Shown here in pieces: positions 16,578 through 25,419 of a stretch of 64,000 nucleotides of DNA. Positions within the stretch are counted from its first letter, which is position 1. Every line of letters begins with the position of its first letter. Source of the stretch: Photobacterium gaetbulicola Gung47 (lineage in GTDB: Bacteria; Pseudomonadota; Gammaproteobacteria; Enterobacterales; Vibrionaceae); the NCBI GenBank assembly GCA_000940995.1, contig CP005974.1, positions 558,001-622,000 of the forward strand. The letters are read 5' to 3'. The position numbers were made by a program, and so were the translations under genes. The notes below the pieces were generated by a model, which saw nothing but the letters and a program-made list of their open reading frames with translations, ran no database searches and had not been told where the DNA came from.

Positions 16578-18176
16578 ATGAGCCGCGGCCTACACCTGAA
16601 CCCGCTGGATTTGGATTCCCAAGTCCAGCTTCTTTCCCGACTGCAGTTTCTCACCCGCTTTAGCTCCAACCTTATCCAGGTGACGGGTAATGAAGGGGCC
16701 GGCAAAACCTGGCTCTCCCAGCGTTACCTCGAACACTGGGCCGGTGACTCCCGCCAGTCTTTGCTGCTTTGCCATCCCAACCAGCAGGACGGTCAGCACC
16801 GCTCGATTATCCTCCAGCAGCTTGCTCCCCGTGCCGTGTTTAATGAACAGGACCCGCTTGGCCAGAGTCTTGAACGTTTGTGTCAGGGCCAGCCGGTCAA
16901 TGCGTTGATCGTGGTGGATGATGCGCATTTGCTGAGCCAGGAGCTGGTGGCTGAGCTGTGGGGGATTGTGCAGCAGGCCCGTCTGTACCCGGACTGGCAG
17001 GTCAATGTGCTGCTGTTTAGCCTCAGCAGCAGGCTGGATAAATACCTGGGCCAGCTGGTGCAGGGCCAGGGCAACGCGCCGCTGGAGGTGGAAATCGGTC
17101 CGCTGTCGGAACAAGAAGCCCAGTTGATGGTCGAAATGTTGTTTGATGGCGAGCACATTGATGCACAGGGAAGGCGGCGGATCCGCGAGCTGGCTTCAAG
17201 CTGCGCCCCGCTGCCGGGGGAGTTGCTCAAGCTCGAATTAGCAGAGGATAAGGATATGGCTGAAAAAGTATCCCGCAAGGTATCGCCGCTGGCGCTGCTG
17301 GGCGGATTGGTTGTGGTTGTGGCTGCCGTGATAGCCTGGTGGTTCATGCCGCCTGGCGATGAGCGCCCGACCCAGGGGGGGATCCCTCAAGCACAATTGG
17401 ATCGCTTGCCGGATGAGCCGGCTGATACGGCCATCGTCGACGGGAATGCGGTTTCGCAGGCACCGGACTCGACGCTGACCGTAGAAGAGGACAGCCATGC
17501 CCTGCCGCCGGATGTGTCGGTCGAAGGGCTGACGGTCGGCCGGCGTGATAGTGCCCCACGGGTTGTCGTGCCTTCTGATGTGGTCGACGCGATGCTGGAC
17601 GAACAGCAGCTCGGCGGTACTGGCGAGCAGGCGGTCGCCGAACGCCAGGACAGCCTGCAGCCGAACTTGCCCGAAGGGCAGCCGGTAGCGCTGCCTGAAG
17701 TTCACCCCGATAGTGACAGCCTGCAGCCAGTCCCCGTGGCGGGGGAAGACTCCGCGGCCCAAGCTGAGCCGCCGGTTGACGTGACCGGGCTTGGTGCCAC
17801 AGAAGACTCTGCGGTAGAGGAAGGGGCGGCGGTAGAGGAAGGGGCATCGGTTGTCGCTGCCACTCCTGTTGCCGCTCAAGAGTTGGGCAGCAAGCTGCGT
17901 GGTGTTGCGCCTGAGCACTATGCCTTGCAGCTGGCGGCAATGCGCTCATTGCCGACCGCCCAGCAGTTTATCCTCGATTATGATATCGAAACCTTGGCCG
18001 ATGTGTACGAAACCCGTCGCAACGGTGTGGCGTGGTTTATTATCGTCACCGGCGATTACCCGGATGTGCAGTCGGCACGCCTTGCCGAAAGCCGTCTGCC
18101 GGCCCGGTTGCAGTCGGTTGATCCCTGGGTGAAATCTTACCGTCAGATCCATACCGAAATGGATCGGGCTAAATAA
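16578..18176 (+). CDS. damX: Cell-division SPOR-domain protein DamX with AAA ATPase region
   Basis: A 532-residue inner-membrane protein. The N-terminal ATPase-like region has Walker A GNEGAGKT and a Walker B-like ALIVVDDAHLL. One membrane span lies near residues 235-256 (LALLGGLVVVVAAVIAWWFM), then a long acidic, Pro/Ala-rich linker containing two EEGAA/EEGAS-type repeats, and a C-terminal SPOR domain (about 440-525) that binds denuded peptidoglycan at the septum. I start at ATG 16578 rather than TTG 16572. It has the usual position between aroB and dam. Confidence 0.9.
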   Translation: MSRGLHLNPLDLDSQVQLLSRLQFLTRFSSNLIQVTGNEGAGKTWLSQRYLEHWAGDSRQSLLLCHPNQQDGQHRSIILQQLAPRAVFNEQDPLGQSLERLCQGQPVNALIVVDDAHLLSQELVAELWGIVQQARLYPDWQVNVLLFSLSSRLDKYLGQLVQGQGNAPLEVEIGPLSEQEAQLMVEMLFDGEHIDAQGRRRIRELASSCAPLPGELLKLELAEDKDMAEKVSRKVSPLALLGGLVVVVAAVIAWWFMPPGDERPTQGGIPQAQLDRLPDEPADTAIVDGNAVSQAPDSTLTVEEDSHALPPDVSVEGLTVGRRDSAPRVVVPSDVVDAMLDEQQLGGTGEQAVAERQDSLQPNLPEGQPVALPEVHPDSDSLQPVPVAGEDSAAQAEPPVDVTGLGATEDSAVEEGAAVEEGASVVAATPVAAQELGSKLRGVAPEHYALQLAAMRSLPTAQQFILDYDIETLADVYETRRNGVAWFIIVTGDYPDVQSARLAESRLPARLQSVDPWVKSYRQIHTEMDRAK

Positions 18177-18280
18177 CCCGTTTCTTTGTCAGATATTTCC
18201 CTCAAGCGGTACAGACACAGATTGAAATGGTGTACAATCCGCCACCTTTCGTTACAAAGTCGGTATTGGTGGTCAGCTGA

Positions 18281-19105
18281 ATGAAAAAGCATCGTGCATT
18301 CCTGAAATGGGCTGGAGGTAAATATTCTCTGGTCGAGGAGATCGAGCGCCACCTGCCGCCTGCGAGAAAACTGGTCGAGCCCTTTGTCGGTGCCGGCTCG
18401 GTTTTTCTCAATACGGACTTCGAGCAGTACCTGCTTGCCGATATCAATCCCGACTTGATAAACCTCTACAATATCCTCAAGGACAGTCCCGAGCAGTATG
18501 TGCGTGACTCCAAGGCGATGTTTACCCCGGAATACAACCAGAAGGGGGCGTACCTGGAGATCCGTGAGGCGTTCAACAACACCCGGGATCCGTACCTGCG
18601 CTCCTTGTACTTTCTGTATATGAACCGCCACGGTTTCAACGGATTGTGCCGCTACAACAAGAAAGGTGGCTTCAACGTGCCGTTCGGTTCGTACAAGAAA
18701 CCTTACTTCCCGGAAGATGAGCTGTATTTCTTTGCCGAAAAAGCCAAGCGGGCGACCTTTGTCTGCGAAGGCTACCAGCAGACTTTTTCGCGGGCGCGCA
18801 AGGGGTGTGTGGTGTACTGCGATCCGCCGTATGCCCCGCTCTCGACCACGGCCAACTTTACGTCATATGCCGGCAATGGCTTCAGCCTCGATGATCAGGC
18901 GGCTTTGGCCGATGCCGCCGAGAAGGCGGCGACTGAGCGCGATATTCCGGTGCTGATCTCCAACCACGACACCACCTTGACCCGCCGCTTGTACCACGGT
19001 GCCGAGCTGTCTGTGGTTAAGGTCAAGCGCACCATCAGCCGCAATGGCGGTGGCCGTAACAAGGTCGATGAGTTGCTGGCCCTGTTTAAGCCGCCACAAA
19101 ATTAA
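18281..19105 (+). CDS. dam: DNA adenine methyltransferase Dam
   Basis: A 274-residue orphan methyltransferase acting on adenine in GATC. The SAM-binding segment FLKWAGGKYSLVEEI is near the N-terminus and the catalytic DPPY lies at residues 181-184, exactly the E. coli position. A DNA-contact region with RYNKKGGFNVPFGSYK is present. Dam marks strands for mismatch repair and controls replication initiation; it is essential in Vibrio cholerae. It follows damX by 104 bp; a TACAAT -10-like element lies in that gap but no good -35 accompanies it. Confidence 0.97.
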   Translation: MKKHRAFLKWAGGKYSLVEEIERHLPPARKLVEPFVGAGSVFLNTDFEQYLLADINPDLINLYNILKDSPEQYVRDSKAMFTPEYNQKGAYLEIREAFNNTRDPYLRSLYFLYMNRHGFNGLCRYNKKGGFNVPFGSYKKPYFPEDELYFFAEKAKRATFVCEGYQQTFSRARKGCVVYCDPPYAPLSTTANFTSYAGNGFSLDDQAALADAAEKAATERDIPVLISNHDTTLTRRLYHGAELSVVKVKRTISRNGGGRNKVDELLALFKPPQN

Positions 19106-19115
19106 ACTCTGCCGG

Positions 19116-19313
19116 CTAGCTATTCGTTACCAGCTGGCTGATAGCGACCAACACTCCGACAAATAATGCGATAGCAGCGATCCCGGCCACAATAAATGGC
19201 AGCGGACGCTGCTGGCTGAAATCTATCTCCCTGTTTTTCTCCGACTGTACCCCAAATAGTGCCCCGGCGACGCTTTTCACTAAGTTGGGGCGGGGCGGTT
19301 TGCGCTCGGCCAT
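19116..19313 (-). CDS. DUF2970 family small membrane protein
   Basis: A 65-residue protein of the DUF2970 family: a basic N-terminus (MAERKPPRPNLVKSV), the family core AGALFGVQSEKNREIDF, then one membrane span (about residues 38-60). The ribosome site CGGAGAT lies six bases before the ATG. It is encoded on the strand opposite to dam and rpe, between them, so it separates those two operon segments. Function is unknown. Confidence 0.8.
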   Translation of the reverse strand: MAERKPPRPNLVKSVAGALFGVQSEKNREIDFSQQRPLPFIVAGIAAIALFVGVLVAISQLVTNS

Positions 19314-19505
19314 GGCTTATCTCCGTATAAAAAAGTCACTGTGAGTTTCTATATCTACCGCTTGCGAGATCCGGCTGCCCGAACATAAGTGTAGCTGCCC
19401 TGTGGCACACCCATAATGAAATCCGGTAAGACATCATCTTGAGGATCGGGTAGAATTGCGCCGACTTCCGATAACGTTTTCGTTTGTACCGTATAGAGGC
19501 TGAAC

Positions 19506-20180
19506 ATGAAGGACTTTTTGATCGCTCCATCTATCCTGTCTGCAGATTTTGCTCGTCTTGGCGAGGATGTAGAGAAAGTATTGGCAGCAGGTGCCGATGT
19601 TGTGCACTTTGACGTGATGGACAACCACTACGTACCGAACCTGACTTTTGGTGCGCCGGTGTGTAAGGCCCTGCGTGACTACGGTATTACCGCGCCGATC
19701 GACGTACACCTGATGGTGAAGCCGGTGGATCGCATTATCCCTGACTTTGCCAAGGCGGGCGCAACCATGATCACCATCCATGCCGAAGCGACCGAGCACC
19801 TAGACCGTTCACTGCAGTTGATCAAAGAGCACGGCTGCCAGGCCGGTGTGGTATTCAACCCGGCGACCCCGCTGCACTACCTTGACTACATCATGGACAA
19901 GGTCGACATGATCCTGCTGATGTCGGTGAACCCTGGCTTCGGCGGCCAGTCGTTCATTCCTGCGACACTGGACAAGCTGCGTGAAGTGCGCAAGCGCATC
20001 GACGCTTCAGGCCGCCAGATCCGCCTTGAAATCGATGGTGGGGTGAAGGTTGACAATATCCGTGAAATCGCCGAAGCCGGTGCGGATATGTTTGTGGCAG
20101 GCTCGGCGATTTTCAGCCAGCCGGACTACAAGGCAGTGATCGATGAAATGCGTGCTGAGCTGGCCAAGGTTGAGCGCTAA
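19506..20180 (+). CDS. rpe: Ribulose-phosphate 3-epimerase
   Basis: A 224-residue TIM-barrel enzyme interconverting ribulose 5-phosphate and xylulose 5-phosphate in the pentose phosphate pathway. Metal and catalytic residues are visible as His34 and Asp36 (VVHFDVMDNHYVPN), the His-containing VHLMVKP segment, and Asp in RLEIDGGVKVDN. Its stop overlaps the gph ATG by one base (TAATG), giving translational coupling. The order dam-rpe-gph-trpS matches E. coli apart from the interposed DUF2970 gene. Confidence 0.97.
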   Translation: MKDFLIAPSILSADFARLGEDVEKVLAAGADVVHFDVMDNHYVPNLTFGAPVCKALRDYGITAPIDVHLMVKPVDRIIPDFAKAGATMITIHAEATEHLDRSLQLIKEHGCQAGVVFNPATPLHYLDYIMDKVDMILLMSVNPGFGGQSFIPATLDKLREVRKRIDASGRQIRLEIDGGVKVDNIREIAEAGADMFVAGSAIFSQPDYKAVIDEMRAELAKVER

Positions 20181-20869
20181 TGAGCCAGTTGAGCGGTATT
20201 GATTTTATTGCTTTTGACCTCGACGGCACGCTGCTCGACAGCGTGCCGGACTTGGCTGACGCTGCAGACAAGACCATGCGCGCCCTGGGCCGTGCGGGTG
20301 TGACGGTTGAGCAGGTCACCACTTGGATTGGCAACGGGGCCGATATTCTGATCGGCCGTGCCCTGAGCCAGAGTGTTGATGTTGACCCGGATCTCGACCC
20401 TGCCTTGCACCGTGAAGCCAGGGCGTTGTTTGATCGCTTCTACGAAGAAGGCGGTCATGAAAAGAGCGCGCTTTACCCTGGGGTAAAAGAGACACTGGCG
20501 GCTTTCCATGAGGCTGGAGTCCCGATGGCTATCGTGACCAACAAGCCGGCTCAGTTCGTACCGCACTTGCTGGAAGAACATGGCATCGCCGAGTATTTTG
20601 TCGATGTCATCGGTGGTGATACCTTCCCGCTGAAAAAACCGGATCCATATGCCCTGAACTGGCTGCTCGACAAACACCAGATCACGGCAGAGAAGATGTT
20701 GATGGTCGGTGACTCCCGTAACGATATCTTGGCGGCGAAAGCGGCGTCATGTTATGTTGTGGGGCTGACTTACGGCTACAACTATGGCCAGCCGATCAGC
20801 GAAAGTAACCCAGATATTGTACTGGATCACTTCAGTCACTTGGCAGAAGTGGTTAAACTAGGCGGCTAG
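20180..20869 (+). CDS. gph: Phosphoglycolate phosphatase
   Basis: A 229-residue HAD-superfamily hydrolase that removes phosphate from 2-phosphoglycolate formed during repair of oxidised DNA ends. Motif I is FDLDGTLLDS (Asp13, Asp15), motif II lies in AIVTNKP, and motifs III/IV lie in KKPDPYALNWLL and MVGDSRNDILAAKAA. It starts within the rpe stop codon. A strong terminator-like hairpin follows it, before trpS. Confidence 0.95.
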   Translation: MSQLSGIDFIAFDLDGTLLDSVPDLADAADKTMRALGRAGVTVEQVTTWIGNGADILIGRALSQSVDVDPDLDPALHREARALFDRFYEEGGHEKSALYPGVKETLAAFHEAGVPMAIVTNKPAQFVPHLLEEHGIAEYFVDVIGGDTFPLKKPDPYALNWLLDKHQITAEKMLMVGDSRNDILAAKAASCYVVGLTYGYNYGQPISESNPDIVLDHFSHLAEVVKLGG

Positions 20870-20908
20870 TACGTTCGGTGTTGTGCCGAGCCTGGATTGA
20901 TATTGTGT

Positions 20909-20934
20909 CTGCGGCAGAGAGCCGCAGCTTTTTT
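20909..20934 (+). terminator. Terminator/attenuator between gph and trpS
   Basis: A seven-bp stem CTGCGGC/GCCGCAG with a five-base loop is followed by CTTTTTT. The T-run ends only 21 bp before the trpS ATG, so any promoter for trpS must either lie inside this short gap or read through the hairpin. Confidence 0.75.
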
Positions 20935-20955
20935 GTGACATAGGAAAATCTCATC

Positions 20956-21972
20956 ATGACCAAACCCATTGTATTGAGTGGCGTACAGCCTTCAGGTGAA
21001 TTAAGTATCGGTAATTATCTGGGTGCGCTGCGTCAGTGGGAACAGATGCAGGATGATTATGATTGCCAGTACTGTGTTGTAGACCTGCATGCCATCACTG
21101 TGCGCCAGGACCCAAAAGCGCTGCACGAAGCGACACTGGACGCGCTGGCGATTTGCTTGGCTGTTGGTGTAGATCCAAAGAAGAGCACCCTGTTTGTTCA
21201 GTCGCACGTGCCTGAGCATGCCCAGCTTGGCTGGTTGCTGAATTGCTACACTCAGATGGGTGAGCTGAGCCGCATGACCCAGTTCAAGGACAAGTCGCAG
21301 CGCCACGCCAACGATGTGAACGTTGGCCTGTTCGGCTACCCGGTACTGATGGCGGCCGATATCCTGCTATACGGTGCCCACCAAGTACCGGTTGGCAGCG
21401 ATCAGAAACAGCACCTTGAGCTGGCGCGTGATATCGCGACCCGTTTCAACAACATCTACGGCGATGGCGAAGCGATCTTCCAGGTGCCTGAACCATACAT
21501 CCCGACCGTCAACGCACGCGTGATGAGCCTGCAGGACGCAACCAAGAAGATGTCGAAGTCGGATGATAACCGCAAGAACGTGATCACCCTGCTGGAAGAG
21601 CCGAAGGCGATCATCAAGAAGATCAACAAGGCCCAGACCGATACTGAAACACCACCGCGTATCGCCCACGATATCGAGAACAAAGCCGGGATCTCCAACC
21701 TGATGGGGCTGTACTCGGCAGCAACCGGCAAGACGTTTGCTGAAATCGAAGCGCAGTACCAAGGCGTTGAGATGTACGGCCCGTTCAAGAAAGACGTCGG
21801 TGAAGCGATTGTGGCGATGCTCGAGCCTATCCAGTCGGAATACCACCGTATCCGCGCTGACCGTGCCTTCCTTGACGAGGTGATGAAAGCCGGTGCCGAG
21901 AAGGCGTCTGCCCGCGCAGCTGAAACGCTCAAGAAAGCGTACGCAGCAGTCGGTTTTGTGGCTCGCCCATAA
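20956..21972 (+). CDS. trpS: Tryptophanyl-tRNA synthetase
   Basis: A 338-residue class Ic aminoacyl-tRNA synthetase that charges tRNA-Trp. The HIGH-like motif is within PSGELSIGNYLGA and the KMSKS motif (KKMSKSDDN) is near residue 197. Ribosome site AGGAAAA lies upstream. Length matches the E. coli enzyme (334). It is followed by a strong terminator, so it ends the dam-gph-trpS segment. Confidence 0.97.
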   Translation: MTKPIVLSGVQPSGELSIGNYLGALRQWEQMQDDYDCQYCVVDLHAITVRQDPKALHEATLDALAICLAVGVDPKKSTLFVQSHVPEHAQLGWLLNCYTQMGELSRMTQFKDKSQRHANDVNVGLFGYPVLMAADILLYGAHQVPVGSDQKQHLELARDIATRFNNIYGDGEAIFQVPEPYIPTVNARVMSLQDATKKMSKSDDNRKNVITLLEEPKAIIKKINKAQTDTETPPRIAHDIENKAGISNLMGLYSAATGKTFAEIEAQYQGVEMYGPFKKDVGEAIVAMLEPIQSEYHRIRADRAFLDEVMKAGAEKASARAAETLKKAYAAVGFVARP

Positions 21973-21995
21973 TGCCAGCGCAGCGCTAAACACCG

Positions 21996-22022
21996 AAAAC
22001 CGGCCTCTGGCCGGTTTTTTTT
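21996..22022 (+). terminator. Terminator after trpS
   Basis: The inverted repeat AAACCGGCC/GGCCGGTTT with loop TCT is followed by a T-run to 22022, 24 bp after the trpS stop. Confidence 0.9.
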
Positions 22023-22093
22023 CGTCTATGCTTGCCTTTCTGCTGTCCTGCTGCACAATAGGCCGCTGTATTTTCCAGGGAGCAGAAGTACCC

Positions 22094-22669
22094 ATGCTAT
22101 TGATGATCGATAACTACGACTCGTTTACCTACAACCTGTACCAGTATTTCTGTGAGCTGGGGGCCGAGGTGAAGGTGGTACGTAATGATGACATCGATAT
22201 TGCTGGCATCGAGGCGCTGGCCCCGTCCCACCTGGTGATCTCGCCGGGCCCCTGTACCCCGAATGAAGCGGGGATCTCGCTGGCGGCTATCCGCCATTTT
22301 GCCGGCAAGCTGCCAATCCTCGGGGTTTGCCTCGGCCATCAGTCCATTGCACAGGTGTTTGGTGGCGACGTCGTCCGCGCCCGCCAGGTGATGCACGGCA
22401 AGACCTCCCCGGTTATCCATACCGACCGCAGCGTGTTTGCCGGGCTGAATAACCCGCTCACCGTGACCCGCTATCATTCGCTGGTGGTCAAGGCTGAGAC
22501 GTTGCCTGATTGCTTTGAAGTCACGGCGTGGACGGAAAAAGACGGCGTGCGCGATGAAATCATGGGGATCCGCCATAAAACGCTGCCGATCGAAGGGGTC
22601 CAGTTCCACCCGGAAAGTGTCCTGACCGAGCAGGGCCATCAGCTGCTGGCGAATTTCCTTCGCCGTTGA
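22094..22669 (+). CDS. pabA: Aminodeoxychorismate synthase glutamine amidotransferase subunit PabA
   Basis: A 191-residue class I glutamine amidotransferase supplying ammonia to PabB for folate synthesis. The nucleophile Cys79 is in GVCLGHQ and the His-Glu pair in GVQFHPES. The sequence is closer to PabA than to TrpG (for example VMHGKTSP and NPLTVTRYHSLV), and its neighbour argD agrees with E. coli pabA-argD order. The ATG at 22094 begins MLLMIDNYDSFT, the conserved N-terminus; the longer frame runs back into trpS and its terminator. Confidence 0.92.
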   Translation: MLLMIDNYDSFTYNLYQYFCELGAEVKVVRNDDIDIAGIEALAPSHLVISPGPCTPNEAGISLAAIRHFAGKLPILGVCLGHQSIAQVFGGDVVRARQVMHGKTSPVIHTDRSVFAGLNNPLTVTRYHSLVVKAETLPDCFEVTAWTEKDGVRDEIMGIRHKTLPIEGVQFHPESVLTEQGHQLLANFLRR

Positions 22670-23073
22670 GTGTGTCAGCCGCTGGCAGCAGGAAATGCTG
22701 CCACGCCCGGTTTGTGCCTCATTTTTTGTCCGCCCCCTCGTTCATCTCTGCACCAAAATTCGTGGAATCTGTCTCCTGGGCCGTCTCAATGGCGCGATCC
22801 TTGTCACCTTTCTTAACATTTACTTAGCTTTTTTGCTTTTTTTGGCACGGAAAAATTATGCAGCTTCGGGGCGGAAAATGATTTTATTTCCTTGCAGGAA
22901 AAACACCTTTTAGTGAACTGGGCTTAATAAGTTTTCCACAACCCCGCATAAATATGTATTTTGTAGGTAATTAACCGGTAACCTAGCGGGAATAAAAAAA
23001 TATTCTGCTATTGGAATTGGTTAATAAAATGTAAATACTATGCTTAAGGCAAAAACGAGAGAAGGAAACGATA
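22670..23073. other. Intergenic region pabA-argD
   Basis: 404 bp without a convincing gene. An eight-bp hairpin TGGCAGCA/TGCTGCCA (22683-22703) follows pabA without a T-run. The second half is AT-rich and should hold the argD promoter; the best match I see is TTGGTT (23017-23022) and TATGCT (23039-23044) with 16-bp spacing, which is weak. A GAATA...TATTC palindrome at 22990-23005 resembles half ArgR boxes but with the wrong internal spacing. Confidence 0.5.
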
Positions 23074-24288
23074 ATGGCAAAGGAGTATAGCGTCGATCGT
23101 CAGGTGTTCGATGAAGTAATGGTGCCATGTTACGCACCGATGCAGATGATCCCGGTCAAGGGGCAAGGTGCTCGGGTGTGGGACCAAGACGGGCGGGAGT
23201 ATATTGATTTTGCCGGCGGCATCGCGGTGAGCTGTTTGGGCCATTGTCACCCGGTGATGGTGGATGCGCTCAAGGCACAGGCTGAGAAGATCTGGCATCT
23301 CAGCAATGTGATGACCAACGAGCCGGCACTGCGATTGGCTAAGCTGCTCACCGAACACAGCTTTGCCGAAAAAGTCTTTTTTGCCAACTCCGGGGCCGAG
23401 GCCAATGAGGCTGCGTTGAAGCTGGCCCGTCGTTATGCAGCGGATAAATATGGCCCGGAGAAGTCCGAGATTATCTCCTTCAAGCAAGGGTTTCACGGCC
23501 GGACCTTTTTCACCGTGACTGTCGGTGGCCAGGAAGCGTATTCCGATGGTTTCGGGCCCAAGCCGGGTGCGGTTACCCATCTTGCCTATAACGACCTGGC
23601 CAGTCTGGCCGAGCACATGTCGGAGCGGACCTGTGCGATCATGATGGAGCCGCTGCAGGGCGAAGGCGGTATTGTATCGCCGACACCTGAGTTTGTTCAG
23701 GGCGTTCGCGAGCTGTGCAACAAGCACAATGCCTTGCTGATCTTCGACGAGGTGCAGACCGGGAATGGCCGGACGGGGGATTTCTATGCCTACCAGGGGT
23801 TGGGAGTGACGCCGGATATCCTCAGTACCGCCAAATCCCTTGGCGGCGGTTTTCCTATCGGTGCGATGTTGACCACAACCGAACTGGCTGCGCATCTTAA
23901 AGTCGGTACCCATGGCTCGACATACGGTGGTAACCCGCTGGCTTGTGCGGTGGCCGAGGCGGTGGTCAGTGAAGTGACCAAGCCGGAAGTGCTGGCGGGA
24001 GTCAGGCAGCGCGAGCAATGGTTCCGCGAAGCCCTTGCCACAATCAATGCCAAGTATCCGGTGTTTGCCGAAATTCGCGGCAAAGGCTTGTTGCTGGGGG
24101 CGGCACTCAATGAGGAGTGGCAGGGCCGGGCAAGAGATATCCTTGTTGCCGCCGGTGAAGAAGGGTTGATGGTGCTGGTAGCCGGGGCCAATGTTGTGCG
24201 CTTCACGCCATCGCTGGTGATTGACAAAGCTGATATCGACGAGGGCATGGCCCGGCTTGAACGTGCCATCGCCAAAATTTATTCATAG
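23074..24288 (+). CDS. argD: Acetylornithine / succinylornithine aminotransferase
   Basis: A 404-residue class III PLP-dependent aminotransferase. It has the phosphate-binding NSGAEANEAALKLAR, the IFDEVQTGNGRTG segment, and PLP lysine in STAKSLGGGFP near residue 254. ArgD-type enzymes act in arginine synthesis (acetylornithine), while AstC acts in arginine breakdown (succinylornithine); the activities overlap. Position beside pabA and crp is that of E. coli argD, but astA and astD follow directly, so it probably serves both pathways. The ribosome site is AGAAGGAAA. Confidence 0.94.
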   Translation: MAKEYSVDRQVFDEVMVPCYAPMQMIPVKGQGARVWDQDGREYIDFAGGIAVSCLGHCHPVMVDALKAQAEKIWHLSNVMTNEPALRLAKLLTEHSFAEKVFFANSGAEANEAALKLARRYAADKYGPEKSEIISFKQGFHGRTFFTVTVGGQEAYSDGFGPKPGAVTHLAYNDLASLAEHMSERTCAIMMEPLQGEGGIVSPTPEFVQGVRELCNKHNALLIFDEVQTGNGRTGDFYAYQGLGVTPDILSTAKSLGGGFPIGAMLTTTELAAHLKVGTHGSTYGGNPLACAVAEAVVSEVTKPEVLAGVRQREQWFREALATINAKYPVFAEIRGKGLLLGAALNEEWQGRARDILVAAGEEGLMVLVAGANVVRFTPSLVIDKADIDEGMARLERAIAKIYS

Positions 24289-24397
24289 TCTATGTTAACC
24301 GGGGGCGGCTGGCAGGAGCTTGGCCGCAACCTCCGGCCCCGTGCCGGTTTCTCATTAGTTGGCAGCATTGCTGCAGCTTGCATCAGGAGGGAGTTCG

Positions 24398-25408
24398 ATG
24401 CTGGTTATACGTCCTATTACTGCCGCGGATCTGCCGGCACTACTACAGTGCGCGCAAGAGTCAGGCCATGGTTTCACCTCGCTACCGGTTAACGAGGAAA
24501 TCCTCGCCAACCGGATTCAACATTCCGAAGAGAGTTTTGCCAAGTCGGTGATCCAACCGGGCACGGAAGGATACCTGATGGTGGCGGAAGATACCGAGAC
24601 CGGGGAAATTGCTGGGACGACGGCGATCGAAGCCGCTATTGGGTTAGATAATCCGTTTTATACCTACCACCTGAGTACCGTGGTCCACTCGTCTCGCCGG
24701 CTCAATGTCCATAACGTGGTCAAGGTGCTGACTTTCGGCAATGACTACACCGGCGTGAGTGAGCTTTGTACTTTGTTCCTGCGTCCGGAGTGGCGACAGG
24801 GGCTCAATGGCCGCCTGCTGTCTAAGTGTCGTTTCCTGATGATGGCACAGCACCCGGAGCGCTTTGACAAGACGGTGATCGCAGAGATGCGCGGGGTATC
24901 GGATGAAGACGGTAATTCCCCGTTCTGGGAATGGCTAAAAGAGCACTTCTTCTCGATTGACTTTACCCTGGCTGACTACCTGACTGGTATCGGCAAGAAG
25001 GGCTTTATCGCCGATTTGATGCCAAAGCTGCCGATTTACGTCAACTTGCTCAGTCCCGAAGCCCAGGCGGTGATCGGTGAAGTGCATGAGAAAACCCGCC
25101 CGGCACTGCGTCTGCTGGAGAAAGAGGGGTTCACCTGCCGTGGTTATGTCGATATTTTTGATGCCGGCCCGACTGTTGAGTGCGATGTCAGAAATATCGA
25201 GTCGGTCCGCCATTCTCAGGTGTGTCGGGTCGAGATCGGCCAACCGGCCGGGCTGGCCGATTGCATTGTCAGCAACACTTCATTTACCCACTTCCGTGCG
25301 GTGGTCGACAAGGTTGATGTGCTGGATGGCACCGCGCTGCTTAGCCCTGAGGCGGCTGAGGCGCTGGACGTTAAACAAGGGGATCAGGTGCGCCTGATCG
25401 CCCAGTAA
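24398..25408 (+). CDS. astA: Arginine N-succinyltransferase
   Basis: A 336-residue GNAT-like enzyme that transfers succinyl from succinyl-CoA to arginine, the first step of the AST arginine-degradation pathway. Family segments include GLTSLP-like GFTSLPVNEE, SELCTLFLRPEWRQG, VVAEMRG-like VIAEMRGVSDEDG and FIADLMPKLPIY. The start is ATG 24398, preceded by a perfect AGGAGG at a spacing of seven; the open frame upstream has no such support. It is 109 bp after argD and 11 bp before astD. Confidence 0.95.
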   Translation: MLVIRPITAADLPALLQCAQESGHGFTSLPVNEEILANRIQHSEESFAKSVIQPGTEGYLMVAEDTETGEIAGTTAIEAAIGLDNPFYTYHLSTVVHSSRRLNVHNVVKVLTFGNDYTGVSELCTLFLRPEWRQGLNGRLLSKCRFLMMAQHPERFDKTVIAEMRGVSDEDGNSPFWEWLKEHFFSIDFTLADYLTGIGKKGFIADLMPKLPIYVNLLSPEAQAVIGEVHEKTRPALRLLEKEGFTCRGYVDIFDAGPTVECDVRNIESVRHSQVCRVEIGQPAGLADCIVSNTSFTHFRAVVDKVDVLDGTALLSPEAAEALDVKQGDQVRLIAQ

Positions 25409-25419
25409 AGGAGAACATC

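Noticed and set aside
18208..18237. Promoter before dam
   Set aside because: TACAAT is a fair -10 but no acceptable -35 at 16-18 bp; left out as a feature.
22843..22862. Sigma-54 promoter (TGGCACGG ... ATGCAG) before argD
   Set aside because: The GG to GC distance is 16 bp rather than the required 12.
22695..22913. 72-codon ORF after pabA
   Set aside because: No ribosome site, sequence does not look like a conserved protein, and it covers a probable promoter region.
22990..23005. ArgR box (GAATA...TATTC) before argD
   Set aside because: Spacing between half-sites is four bases too long for the ARG-box consensus; kept only as a note.
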